The notes: generated by a model from the sequence alone, not told the origin. Shown: positions 41,786 to 53,420, numbered from the stretch's first letter. The stretch: DNA of 64,000 nt from Oncomelania hupensis (GCA_036898135.1 CM072511.1:24852468-24916467), one strand, 5' to 3'. A program made the numbers and translations.

Positions 41786-41872
41786 CTTGTTTCTTTCTTT
41801 CTTGCTTGCTTGTTGTTTTTGTCTGATGACATCAGACAAAAACAACAAGCAAGCAAGAAAGAAAGAAACAAG
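41786..41872. repeat. Perfect palindrome, 43-bp arms, 1-nt centre
   Basis: 41786-41828 and 41830-41872 are exact reverse complements around A41829; the core is GTCTGATG-A-CATCAGAC. The outer arms are made of CTTG/TTTC words. The Gypsy homology starts immediately after the right arm. Confidence 0.95.
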
Positions 41873-44120
41873 TCTGCATCAGCCGTTGGAAAGTGGCGGG
41901 GGCCGAGATTAGACCCATTGGCATCCGGGTGTACTCATAGAGGCCCATAGGAGTGACGAAGGCTGTTTTGGGTTGATCTCGGGGGTCCATGGCGATTTGG
42001 TGATATTCACTGGCCAGGTCCAACGTGGAGAAGTATTGGGCCCCAACCAGCGCGTCAAAGGACTTAAATGCGAGGTAGCGGATACGCATCACCAACCGTC
42101 TTGGCGTTTAGGCGGCGATAGTCGACACATAGCCGCACAGTCCCATCTTTCTTTCGCACAACGACGATTGGTGCCGCGTATGGACTGTGGCTCTCGACGA
42201 TGTTGTTCTTCTCCAGGAGTCCTCTGATGTGGTCTTGGATTTCCTTCAGCTGGTGAGGTGGGATGCGCCTGTAGGGTTGGGCGACGGGCACTTCGTCTCT
42301 CGTCCGCAGTTGATGTTGGACGATGTCCGTGTAGCCCAAATCCAACTCGTTTTGGACAAAGGCTTCTCTGTTCTTGCCTAGGACTTGTTGAAGAAGTTCC
42401 CACTGTCTGGTTGTGCCATCGAACGTGGGGCAGGGAATGGTGTTCTTGGTGGTCTGTCCTGATGGTGTTCCGATGGTGACCACGAGTTCATTTACAGTGG
42501 CGGTGAATGCCACCTCGTCCTTTCCTTGGACATCCTCTACTGTCTGCAGTGACAACAGTGGAGTCCGGGCTGGAAGGATGACGTCCATCTCTGAGAGATT
42601 GGCCACTCACACGTATCGCTGTGAAGCGTCACCGCTGACAAGGGTCGGAACGATCAGCAGACCTCCAAGCAGGGGTTGTGCTAAAGGTGACGCCAGTAGC
42701 TGTCGCGCAGGGCGCTGCGTTGAGGCCTTTCGCACAGTGGCTATGGCGAAGGGTGGGACCACTGTTTGTACTGCTGTCTTGGCGATGCCTTGGACCAAGG
42801 TGTTGTCATGTCACACTTCTTGGATGGACGCAAACAGGCATTGAGGTAAGCTGGTCGGACTGGCTGTCATCCACTCTCCCAGGACGTTCATCCCGACCAA
42901 CAACGGCAGGCGCTTCTTGCGTTCCCTCATGACCGGTTCCGTGGGCTCCCTGACGACCAGGATGGGAATACCAAAAATCGTGGTCCCGTCCAACTGCAGC
43001 TCGGCGACCAGGATACCGGAGTAGGGTACCTCTGCGCCGTTTACTGCCCGCAGCTTGAGGTGGGACGACTGAAGGAAAACGTCACCAAGATTCTCGGTGA
43101 CCCAGGTCTGCGTCACAGTCGTTACCTCGCTACCCGTGTCGAGGAGAGCTTGCACAGTTCGGCCATTGATGCGTGCGGTTGTCGTGGGGCATTCGCCAAT
43201 CAGCCTTTTACTGCCCTTGACCCCTGTTGCCTGTGTTTCGACAACGGGGCTAGCAGTTTCCCTGCTGTCCTCGTGGTGGTTGGACGTGGGGTTGTCTTTG
43301 AGGACAGCTCCTCTGGAGGTGGCCCCTTCGGCCGCAAACCCAGCAGACGGCAGTTCTGGTGTCACGTTGAGGAGCCGACTGTGGACGTTGCTTTAGCTGC
43401 TGCAGCTGCTCCTTCAGCTCTGCTAGTTGACTCTGCAGAGCCGCCATTCCTTGGGGGTCGGGCACCGGCGTTGCTGTCTGTTGTTGGGTTGTCACGCTTC
43501 CGCTCTGGCCCGCAGGTAGGAGACATCCTCTCCCCTAATGATGCGGCTGAGCTCCCGTCGAAGGTCTTGTGATTTGAGCCCCTCAACGAATTTATCACGC
43601 AGCATTTCGTCAGGGATGCTGCCAACCTTTCTTGTATTGGACCGCAGGGCCAGCTGCTGAAGTTGTTGGCCGTACTGCAGCACGGTCTCTCCTGCACCCT
43701 GCTGCTGGCTGTGGAATCTGCTTAAAGTGCTGGTGACTCCCCTCTGGTCGGACACCCAGGGCCTCCTCTGCCGTTTTCACGTCTGCCCGCTGGATGATCT
43801 CCTGTCGGGCACAGCCGCGGAGCGATTGAAGCAGCCACTCCATAGCTGTACCACCATCCAGCTGGCAGTGGCCCAGGATTCACCGCGCCTCCTGTGTGAA
43901 GTCCTCGACGTCAATGCCATCCCCCGTGAAGGTTGGAAGTTTGGGGGGGTGGCATCATCCACAACTTCTGCATGGTCGAGGAGGGTGCGTGGGTGGAAGA
44001 AATGTCATCTTGCGCCGCCTCTGATGTCCTCTCGTGACTGGATGGGTAATGAGGTGTGGTGTCGCCTCTGTGGGCCCCTCCTTCCTGGATGAGGGTAGTC
44101 TCTTTGCTCTCGCTTTCCAC
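41873..44120 (-). pseudogene. Ty3/Gypsy gag-pol, truncated in RT and frame-broken
   Basis: Minus-strand order: Gag from the ATG at 44120 (frame breaks near 43920 and 43750; TVLQYGQQLQQLALRS), then a CCHC knuckle CWVCGRRGHLQRSC near 43370. The protease follows with ALLDTGSEVT near 43145, then RT from about 42370 ([60 protein letters not shown]). A frameshift lies near 42080 inside RT. The sequence stops at 41873, before the YxDD motif, so RNase H, integrase and the 3' LTR are absent. No env-like frame. Not functional. Confidence 0.88.
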
Positions 44121-44157
44121 TGGTCGGTTCCTCAGCTGCCTTGCCTTCTTATATGCC

Positions 44158-44856
44158 TGTTACACTCAGTTCGATGTTGGTGTTTTCTATCAGTATTTGA
44201 TTCAGCCCCGATGCTTGAATTCCTGATAGTTGTGTAACTCAGATTCGTTTATTCACGCAACCCGTCCAAACAGCATACAAGTCACAAAGTCGACGTATGA
44301 AGTTTTCCACATTTATTCAGCACACACCAACAACTGCATACAATTCTCAATTCAACTCAACAACTTTCACAGCAACTCACTATCAACAACTATCTCTCAA
44401 CAATCAATCACTATTTGTTATGTTATGTTATGTTTATCAGCGGCGCTTATATAGTCTCTACATACACGGGAACAAACGAGAATAATCCTACAAAAAACAC
44501 CACAACCAATCAAAATTAATTTCATCATCACGTGACTCACGTCATCCAACCCCATTTGGAATGGAAGCTTCCATGGTAACCAACAGAATAATCTACACGC
44601 TTCGATCGATAGTAAACAACTGACTCCCGAAAATTCTCAAACAATATCGACCAACTAAAAACACTAACGTTACACAAAGCCTCTACTAACAACAACGCAA
44701 AATCAAATCAAAGATAAATACACTCCATTACTGCATGCGTTGCAAAACAAAACGAACAGATCTATCGCGCGCGTCACACACAAGCCTACCATTGCACGCG
44801 CTTCACACATAACATCGTGCGCATTTCATGCGCACCATTCGCGTTTCAACGTAACA
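44158..44856 (-). mobile_element. Solo LTR, family S, copy 2, nested in the Gypsy leader (699 bp)
   Basis: TGTTAC...GTAACA with ATGCC duplicated at 44153-44157 and 44857-44861. The same length as copy 1. It separates the Gypsy gag start (44120) from its primer-binding site (44889-44904), so it inserted after that element did. Confidence 0.85.
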
Positions 44857-44888
44857 ATGCCTTCCTTGGGTTTGTCATCTTTCTTGAT

Positions 44889-44904
44889 CCTGCTCGCAGC
44901 GCCA
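44889..44904 (-). promoter_or_regulatory. Probable tRNA primer-binding site of the Gypsy element
   Basis: The minus strand reads TGGCGCTGCGAGCAGG, beginning with the TGG complementary to a tRNA CCA end. It lies about 8 bp inside the proposed LTR edge and upstream of gag. Confidence 0.55.
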
Positions 44905-44911
44905 AAATTTT

Positions 44912-45091
44912 TGTAGTGGTGTTGGATGTTGGAGAGAAGATGATAAAATGATGGAGGCTAGGGTGATGAAGAATTCTCACACATTCTCTCTCTCTCTCTC
45001 TCTCCCCCTCTCCCTCCCCCCCCCAAGCCAGTTCGTTGATGACCGTTGAAAGTTTTATTCTCGAAGTGCATCATACTAAGAGAGCGCAACA
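44912..45091 (-). mobile_element. Possible short 5' LTR of the Gypsy element
   Basis: Bounded by TGTAGTGGTG and GCGCAACA on the + strand (TG...CA on both strands), about 180 bp. The minus strand contains GAGAATAAAACTTTC, a poly(A)-signal context. There is a CT tract inside. No second LTR exists here to confirm the limits. Confidence 0.4.
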
Positions 45092-45904
45092 GGCAATGCT
45101 CCATTTGTACTAGATCTAAATAAAAGTCTTTTTGTGTATTAATGCAGTGTCATTTGACCAGTCATGTTCACTTTATCAATGCTATTTCATTTTGGTAGCT
45201 GCATAACACGTTGTCATTATTTTATTAGTGCACTAATAAAATACATGAGTAGTAGTGGTACAAGAGTAGTACATAACGACTTATGTCTAATATGATTTTA
45301 ATTATTTTATGTTAATAGTACTTTGGAAAATGAAGATAAGGTTACGGTTTTGTATTTGGTTTGAATAAAATTGGGAACTCGTTTTTGAGGATGAATATAC
45401 AGTGTTGCTTTCTCATTCTTTTGTTTGTTACAGAAAACTATTGTAAGTGTATCATGTGTAAGTTGTTTTTTGTGTTTTTTTTTTCCCTCAGTTTTCAAAA
45501 TTTTTCGAGAAGAAAAGTATGCTATTTGACTCTTACAATAATTTTCTTTTCTTTCCTTTTCTCAGCAATGGAGGAAAACTATTCTTTCTGACACATAAAA
45601 TAGTTTTCCATTAATATTTCAACATTTTCAATGGAAAACTATTCTATGTGGCAGATAGAGTAGTTTTACTCATACTATTTTACAGAAGGAAAATATTCTA
45701 AGTGGCATTTTTTTTATTTTAACAAGATAGGAAAAGATTTTTGAGAAAAGTATTGTCAAAAACAGACTACGATCCATTTATCTCCTACATATATGGGTTT
45801 CAGACCATAAAATTACTTTTTATTGAAATAGGAAGATTTTTTGCTTCTCCTGTAAAATTTCAAAAAAGTCACTTAGAATAGTTTTCCTCTAGACCCGCGC
45901 GTTG

Positions 45905-46692
45905 ACTTCCAAGATAAAGTACATTCATTGGTATCATATACTGATTGTTACGTAATGTTTTAAGTGCAGCTTGCTGCTATGACAAGGATTGAATTAAATA
46001 ATATTATTATATTAGCCCCGCATTTACGACACATCCGGTTCGCCAACGTCTCCATGCATTTTTGTTTTCCTTGTGTTCTTCTGTCCGTAAGCGCTATAGA
46101 CATAGGCACCCAAATCGAATGGATACAGGCGCCCAAATCGTGTAATGCCCTTGTGAGCTGGGATAGAGGCTTTAGAAGACATCCTTTTGTCAGTTCCATC
46201 TTCAGGAAGGCGGTACGGGGGACCAGTCGTGCCTCTCCCTCTGCTCTGAAGTCACAGTTTTGTGGTCCAAAGAGAAACAAGTAGGCTACCCATACACAGG
46301 TAGGTGGACTGTGGTGATTACTGCAGGTTTTTTCCTTTTCGTAGGCCCGTTCGTCAGTAAATTTTTCCATATACAACCCGATCAGAACAATTGACATAAT
46401 TATATAAAAACTAGCTGATAAACATCAAGACCAACATCTTCAACATCAGACTGCAAGTCTTACTACCAGTACTACATAGTACAAGAAGACAACACCCAGT
46501 CAGAAGAAAAGAGACAGAAGACGAACAACGACAGAAATAGCATCAGAAAATACATAATACAGATGAAAGACAGTTATCTTCGTCAGAATACAATGATGGG
46601 CCTAATTTCGTTACCGAAGTCAAAATAGAAGCAGCAGAATCGAATAAGCTCTCTCTAACTCGTGCGGAATGTAAGGACACAGAAAGAAAGTC
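45905..46692. other. Non-coding, nothing recognised
   Basis: An open frame at 45960-46397 (minus) shows no known domain. The sequence before 46692 is CAACATC/AGAC-rich. Confidence 0.4.
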
Positions 46693-48212
46693 CTATCCTA
46701 TCCTATTCTAACCCGTAACTCGGAGGTCGTAGATGATCGTTTTACCAGCGTACTCCATCTTTCTCTGTCCTCAGCAACACTGATTGTGTCGCTCAATGTT
46801 AAACCAGTCCAATCTCGAATGTTGTCCTCCCACCTCTTTTTCGGTCTCCCTCTTCTTCTACCTCCTTGCACTGTGCCTTGCAGGATGGTCTTTGCAAGAC
46901 CCGATGATCTTGTGACGTGACCATACCATCGGAGTTTCCGTTTTTTCACCACTGTGAGCAGGTCATCGTGTTGTCCAATGGCTTGTGTGATGGTCTGTCG
47001 GACTTCGTCGTTGGTGATGTGCTGGGTATAGGAAATGCCCAGAAGTCTTCTGTAGAACCTCATCTCCATGCTTTATATTCTTCGTGGGAGATCTGCTGTG
47101 AGGGTCCATGTTTCACAAGCATATAGGAAGATGGAGATGACAAGGGAGCGCAGTAGCCTTACCTTGGAATGTAGACTGATGGTCCTGTCTTTCCAAATTA
47201 GCTTCAACCTCGCCAGCGCAGCAGTTGTTTGTGCGATTCTGGAGAGGACTTCCTGTCGGGACCCATTGTCTGATACAATGGCTCCTAAATATTTGAAGCC
47301 ATGCACTGTGTTGATGGATTGGCCTTGGACTGTGATGTCCGTGTTGATGCCATTGGTGTTGCTGGTCATAATTTTGGTATTCTCTGCACTTATTTCCATT
47401 CCACAGGTTGGAGGTGGTGTCAAGCCTCTGTACCAGCTGTTCAAGTTATTGTTCCTCTCCAGCCAATCCATCAATGTCATCAGCAAAACGAAGGTTGGCG
47501 ATTGCTCTTCCCTTTATGCTGACTGTGCCTTCGTGATCTGCAAGGGCATCAGACATGATGCGCTCTAGGAAGATGTTGAAGAGTGTTGGAGAGAGTAGGC
47601 ATCCCTGACGCACACCGATTGTTGTTCTGAACCAGTTTTAGATGGCGCTGTTGTGGAGGACTGCACTGGTAGCCTTGTCATACAGGCTTTTGATGACTTC
47701 AATAATTTTAGGGCTGATGTTGTACACTCTCATGGTTGCCCACAGAGCTGCATACCAGACTCGGTCAAACGCCTTTTTGAAGTCTACGAACACATGATAT
47801 AGATGTTGTTGGTGCTGTAGGTTGTTGGTACTGTAGGTTTTTCTCACAGATTATTCTGAGGTTGAAAATCTGTTCAGTGGTACTTCGCTCTGCCCTGAAT
47901 CCTGCTTGTTCTTCAGCTATGATTTGTTCAGCTTGGGGTTTCAACCTGTTGAGTATTATTTTCAGGAGGATCTTGCTGGGATGGCTGATGAGGCTGATGG
48001 TGCGGTAATATTCACATCCCTGAAGGTTACCTTCTTTTTTTAGCAGACATCGGAAGTGACCACGCTCTCGTGATGATGTCTTTCCGGCTCCACTTGAAGA
48101 GAGTAAACACAGCAAAGTGCACTAGACTGAAGTTCGACCTGGACAAACTGCAAGACCTGGAGGTGGCAGAAATATTTCAGGCCACAATTGGAGGGATATT
48201 TGCATCACTGCT
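46693..48212 (-). pseudogene. RTE-like family A copy with a 5' inversion
   Basis: 46693-48040 on the minus strand matches the 3' part of the intact copy: tail (TCCTA)n, GRRRGRPKKRWEDNIRDW, ADLPRRI, FVDFKKAFDRVWYAALWAT, EQAGFRAERSTTEQIFN. The match ends at the segment equivalent to about 38926. At 48043 the sequence flips to the + strand and matches 38040-38212 (GGAAGTGACCACG.TCTCGTG), skipping about 0.7 kb. There are stop and frame lesions. The arrangement is that of twin-primed insertion. Confidence 0.9.
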
Positions 48213-48278
48213 GTGTGGGTCAAATGAAAATGTTCCATGAGAAAACAACAGTATCAAGTGTCACATCAGCAATACTGA

Positions 48279-48284
<6 letters not shown>

Positions 48285-48358
<74 letters not shown>
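48285..48358. repeat. (GA)n microsatellite
   Basis: About 37 GA units, about 70 bp beyond the inverted LINE end. Confidence 0.97.
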
Positions 48359-48361
<3 letters not shown>

Positions 48362-49075
48362 CAAAACCTTTAATTGCATAATAGCATTAGGTCCTATGGA
48401 CCTGTTTTACAGCTAGTCCTTAATAAAATTGTAAAATAAAAATAAAAAAATAAATTAAAAAAAGGTTAAAACCAAACAAAATAATATAAAATTGATTTGA
48501 AATTAACACAAACTTTAACAATGGTAAGAATTAACAAATATTACTAAGAAAATTAATGTACCGAAATACACATACTCCCTTCCCCCACCCACCCATCCCC
48601 TCCAATACCCCTTCCCTACTCCCACTCTCCCCACCCCCTTCCACCACAACAACACACATATACAAGCTAATTCAGACATGAACAAATTAAACTGTCGCAA
48701 GATAGGAAAGAACAAAATGTATACAATCATCTTAAATATTAGGAGCAAGGGAAAATAGAAATTTGTGGAGTCTAATTTTAAGCAATGTTAATGATTTACT
48801 TTCCTTGATCTCTTGTGGTAGAGAATTCCACATACTTGGACCAGAATATGACAGAGATGTTTTAAATATGTCTAAGCGTGGTAAGGTTAAATTATGTATG
48901 AAAATTGAATAACGAGATGAAGGTATGCTTAAAAGTACTTTTAAATAATCAGGAGCTCTATTGTTTAGTATTTTGTACATTAAAACGGCTTTATTGTAAT
49001 TAAGGTGTTTGTTAAGGGGAAACATACCAGCTAGTTTTAATTTTGAATCAGTATCACTCACTCACTTTACTTATT

Positions 49076-49487
49076 TATTTAGCGCTTTACCAACTCATGC
49101 TCATAGCGCTGGCCGATACAGGATCTAACTTAAACCGCCCGAGACGCCCACCCGCAGCCTTTGGGCGCATGGTCTGACGCCCGGACAACTGAGCACAATC
49201 CTGGACTGCCAGGGATGGGGGAAGAAGGACCAAGTGCATGCTGGGTGTGTTCTTGTTACCGGCACTCACCCGTCTAGGACATGAGCGTCAGGATCTTTAA
49301 AGTCCGTTATGATGGAATGTATTCGACACACAGACTAGACCTCGGTTTATACTCTCATCCGAAGGAGTAGGAAACGGAAGTAAAGTGTCTTTCCCAGGGA
49401 CACAACATAATGGCCCGGCCAGGGCTCGAACCCGGGACCTTCAGATCCGCAATCCGAAGTACTACCATTAGACCACCGTGCCTCGAT
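49076..49487 (-). mobile_element. tRNA-derived SINE, family V, inverted copy
   Basis: The reverse complement starts GAGGCACGGTGGTCTAATGG and has the B box GGTTCGAGCCC near 49425. It matches 56459-56900 throughout (GGGCGTCTCGGGCGGTTTAA, TATCGGCCAGCGC). It lies inside the LINE 48500-50395. Confidence 0.88.
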
Positions 49488-49542
49488 GGAAGAGTTGGAG
49501 GTAAGTAATTTTGCAGCTCTGGGGTTGTTGTTGTTGTTTGTA

Positions 49543-49727
49543 GATTATAGTCACACGACACTTTCGCATATAGGTGACTACTGGACCGATTTATACTGAC
49601 ACCAGCGGGCCAGTTGTTGGTAAAGGGGAAAATAATATGATCACACGTTGACCAATCCGGGATTCGAACCAGCGACCTTTCGGTTACTAGCAAGACGCTC
49701 TTACCAACTGAGCTACCCGGCCCCTCG
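49543..49727 (-). mobile_element. tRNA-derived SINE (tRNA-Thr-like head)
   Basis: The reverse complement starts GGGCCGGGTAGCTCAGTTGG (A box), then TTCGAATCCC (B box) in a cloverleaf-like order. CTAGTAA sits where an anticodon loop (AGT) would be. The anticodon stem no longer pairs well and roughly 110 bp of non-tRNA body follow, ending in AACAACAACAACAACCC. Hence a SINE, not a tRNA gene. Confidence 0.8.
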
Positions 49728-50291
49728 CTCTGGGGTGAATAGAATTAATCTTTTTAAACAAGGCATCACTGCAGCCGTCCCATATTGTTGATGCATAATC
49801 AATGTGAGGTTTGATAGAGCATTTAAAAAAAAAAAAAAAGCTGTTTAGCATCCGCAGTTATGATAGATTGAAGCTTAGACAATATAAATAATTTTGTTGA
49901 GAGAGTTTTACAAAGATTTTCAATATGTGAATGCCAACTAAGTTTGTTGTCTACGAGGACCCCTAAAAGTTTATGACTTTCAACCTGTTTAATAAACTTA
50001 TTATTTCCATTCACGACTAAATCAAGAGAAAGCGGAGCCCGCTGATGCTTTTGCCTAGTTGTTATTAACATGGCTTTTGATTTAGCTGGATTCAGTGACT
50101 ATGATTTAACCTGCACCAATCAGCAACATTGTTAAGGGCACGTACCTTGTAGAGATTGCTGAATTTCACCTATGTTCCTTCCCTGATTGTGCAATGTCGT
50201 GTCATCAGCTAATATATGGCATTCAACAGAATTATCTGAGAGGTGTAACGGTAAATCATTAATATAAATACAAAATAAAATAGGACCTAGA

Positions 50292-50296
<5 letters not shown>

Positions 50297-50367
<71 letters not shown>
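50297..50367. repeat. (GA)n microsatellite at the LINE edge
   Basis: About 35 GA units directly against the 5' border of the RT fragment. Confidence 0.97.
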
Positions 50368-50369
<2 letters not shown>

Positions 50370-50395
50370 TTATGACGGCCTACTAGCGCCAAAAC

Positions 50396-51116
50396 CGAGA
50401 GTTACCATTATCACGAGATAATTGAAATTAACACGTGTTCTGTTTAATTTACAGAGATACCGTAATCCACAGTGTTAATTAATAATTATCAGTATTTGCC
50501 ACACCTTTCTAGCGCCAAAACCTGATAATTACACATATCATGAGATTGTTACAAATTTCATGGAATATTTACAATTACCAAGGTATAATTACAATTATCA
50601 TTTAAAATTTACAAATATCTTTGCGTGATCATGTTTAAGTTTCAGTTTTGGCTCTTGCAATCCGTCTAGAAAAGCGCCAACACTGAAAATTGTATTTTTC
50701 ACTTGATAATGACAATGTTTACGTGTTAATTGTAAGTATGCCGTTGGTATTTGTAATTATCAGGTTTTGGCACTAGTAAGCCGTCAAATATGTGAATTAC
50801 ACAGAACACGTATTAATTACAATTATCACTGATACCTGGAAAGGTAAGTTTTGGCGCTAGTAAGCTGCCTTAGTCAGAATTAAGCATGATCACGTGTATA
50901 ATTGTGAGTATTAAGTGACAATTTTAATTATTATGTTGTGATAATTACAATATTCGGTTTGGGCGCATTTCCAGGCGGATTGCTAGAGCCAAAACGGAAA
51001 ATTAAACATGATCACGCGAAGATATTTGTAATTTTGCAATGATAATTATAATTATCCCTTGATAATTATAATTATCCCTTGATAAATGTAATTATTCATC
51101 ACTCTGGAAGTTAAAC
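50396..51116. repeat. AATTACAATTATC-rich degenerate repeat
   Basis: Recurrent words: TTTTGGCGCTAGTAAGC / CTAGCGCCAAAAC, GATAATTACAATTATC, TGATCACG. They occur in both orientations around 50385, 50510, 50665, 50768, 50850 and 50985. It looks like a diverged array of about 100-150 bp units, or subterminal repeats of an unidentified element. Confidence 0.5.
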
Positions 51117-51206
<90 letters not shown>

Positions 51207-51217
51207 CATCCTCATCC

Positions 51218-51273
<56 letters not shown>

Positions 51274-51274
51274 T
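51117..51274. repeat. (ATT)n(ATC)n compound microsatellite
   Basis: ATT units to about 51199, then mainly ATC/TCA units. Confidence 0.95.
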
Positions 51275-51917
51275 CAATTCAATTAGTTAATTTTGTATTT
51301 ATATATTATTGTTCTGAAATCATACATAAAACAAATTCAAATTAAATAATAATGGAAACGTTGAAGTATAACTAGGCTGGTACAGAAGGAAAAAAAAAAG
51401 AGAAGGCAAGAGAAATGAAATTAAATAAAATGCAATAAAGCACCGTTGTATTGCCCAATCAGGCATTATGTTAACTATTAACTTCAATCGTACAGTTTAT
51501 GCCGTTAATATAATGACACACCAATAAATACAGAAATAAAATCAATAAAGAACGCACGGAACTGCTGATCAAAGTAAAAGGGACTACGATGACGCGAGAA
51601 CTGAAGTGCGTGGGTTTGCGGTCCCCAGTTATTTGTGGCGGTCTAAAAGTGCCTTTCTGATAAACATCAGGGAAGTCAGTAGGTCAGGGTCTGCAGATCG
51701 CCAGATACGCGATATCATAGCCCGCAGAGGCTTCGCAGTTTAATCCTGCATAGGAAAAAAAAACCACCACCCCACACACACACACACACACCCCCCCCCC
51801 ACACACACACCCAAAACCACGATTTAGTCCTAACAGTAGTCTCCGAGAGAGAGAGACAAAAGCTTCTTCGATCTCTGAAAAACCAGAATGACATAAGGAG
51901 TAGTAAAGGGGCATTAT

Positions 51918-52330
<413 letters not shown>

Positions 52331-52703
52331 AGTCCCAGTTATCCAGGTTTTTTTTTACAATGCACTTGACGTTGCAATTTTGCGCCTTGGGCGGCTTGTT
52401 CAATCTTGATACGACCTAACATAAGTGCGCTATATCAAGACAAATGGTTTATATTTATGCTTGCTTCTGAACAAAACAGGTACTTTACTTTTACGATTGT
52501 TTCTGGACATGGACTGATTTTCCCGTGTTCTACTCCCCTATGACATTTGGTCGCCGCGTAAAAATTATTTATATTATGGAACCCATAATGGCCTGAGATT
52601 GTATTGCACATAAAAGATTCCCCGCGCGATCATAATATTATCTGCCAGTTAATTTATTTCATGTTACAGTGACATGAATACCCAAATGTATGTGCGTTTA
52701 TGT

Positions 52704-52795
52704 ATGTATGTATGTATGTATGTGCGTGTATGTATGTATGTGCGTACGTATGTATATATGTATGTATGTAAGTAGGCTATGTATGTATGTATATA
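52704..52795. repeat. (GTAT)n tetranucleotide repeat
   Basis: Imperfect GTAT/GTGC units up to the next solo LTR. Confidence 0.85.
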
Positions 52796-53420
52796 TGTAA
52801 CGTTTGCGACGCGCACGATAGATCCGATCGTTTTGTTTTGCAAAGCATGCAATAATAGAGTTTAGTTACCTTTGATTTGATTTTGCGTTGTTGTTAGTAG
52901 AAGCTTGGTATATAGTGTTGATAATTTTCGTTGGTCGATATTATTGGAGAATTCTCTAGGGTTGCTTGTTTACTATTGATCGAAGCATCTAGATAGATCC
53001 ACTAGAAGCTGAGAGATTCTTTTAGGATAAAGAAAGTTGTATGACGTAAGACAGTGATGACGAAGTTTATTCTGATTGGTTGTAATTGCGTCACGCTAGA
53101 ACATTCGAACGTTCTCTGGAGTATAGAGAGACTATATAATTGATGCACCTTGTCTGAAAAAGTTGAAGTCCCCTATATGCTTACGTATCTGGGGACGTTA
53201 ATCTACTTGCCTGCCTGAAAAAGTGTGAAAGTGGAAAAAGCGATTGTATGCAGTTGATGATGTACGCCGAATAAAGTTGGAAAACTTCACACGACGACTC
53301 CTGCCTTGTTGCTGAGTGAACAGGTTGCGTAGATAGACGAATCCGAGTTACACTTATCAGGATTCAAACATCGGGGCTGAATCAACTACTGATAAAAAAA
53401 AAACAACAACCAGTGTAACA
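52796..53420 (+). mobile_element. Solo LTR, family S, copy 3 (opposite orientation)
   Basis: Starts TGTAAC (one change from TGTTAC) then GTTTGCGACGCGCACGATAG, and ends GTGTAACA. GAATAAAGTTGGAAAACTTC lies near 53268 on the + strand. TATA flanks both ends, but the left side is a TATG microsatellite, so the duplication is uncertain. Confidence 0.8.

Larger units (their letters stand above)
40858..45899. mobile_element. 5-kb element with inverted ends and CTATTCTAA hairpin arrays
   Basis: CGCGGGT[G/C]TAGAGGAAAACT then ATTCTAAGTGAC at 40858-40889 is inverted at about 45867-45899 with one mismatch over roughly 32 bp. The inner motif GAGGAAAACTATTCTAA recurs as facing pairs inside both ends. On the left there are about five units at 41040-41390 (ACTATTCTAACTG / CAGTTAGAATAG then TTTCCTCTC). 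On the right there are about three at 45568-45700. A truncated Ty3/Gypsy element occupies 41873-45091. No own transposase and no clear target duplication. Confidence 0.62.
48500..50395 (-). pseudogene. CR1/Jockey-type LINE fragment interrupted by two SINEs
   Basis: The minus strand reads SVLGPILFCIYINDLPLHLS and ILADDTTLHNQGR (FADD decayed to LADD) near 50150-50290. KLLGVLVDNKLSWHSHIENL follows near 49930. After the SINE block the C-terminal segment reads KAVLMYKILNNRAPDYLK and LPRLDIFKTSLSYSGPSMWN (about 48810-49000). The 5' border abuts the GA tract at 50297. A poly-A/T run lies at 49826-49840. Dead copy. Confidence 0.82.

Noticed and set aside
44158..44856. This LTR as the 5' LTR of the adjacent Gypsy element
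   Set aside because: It has its own ATGCC duplication on both sides, and the primer-binding site lies beyond it, so it is a later solo insertion.
45960..46397. 145-aa open frame (minus)
   Set aside because: No recognisable family or codon pattern; an overlapping opposite-strand frame is similarly long.
49650..49727. Possible tRNA-Thr gene (minus)
   Set aside because: A and B boxes are good, but the anticodon stem does not pair and a SINE body continues without a tRNA 3' end.
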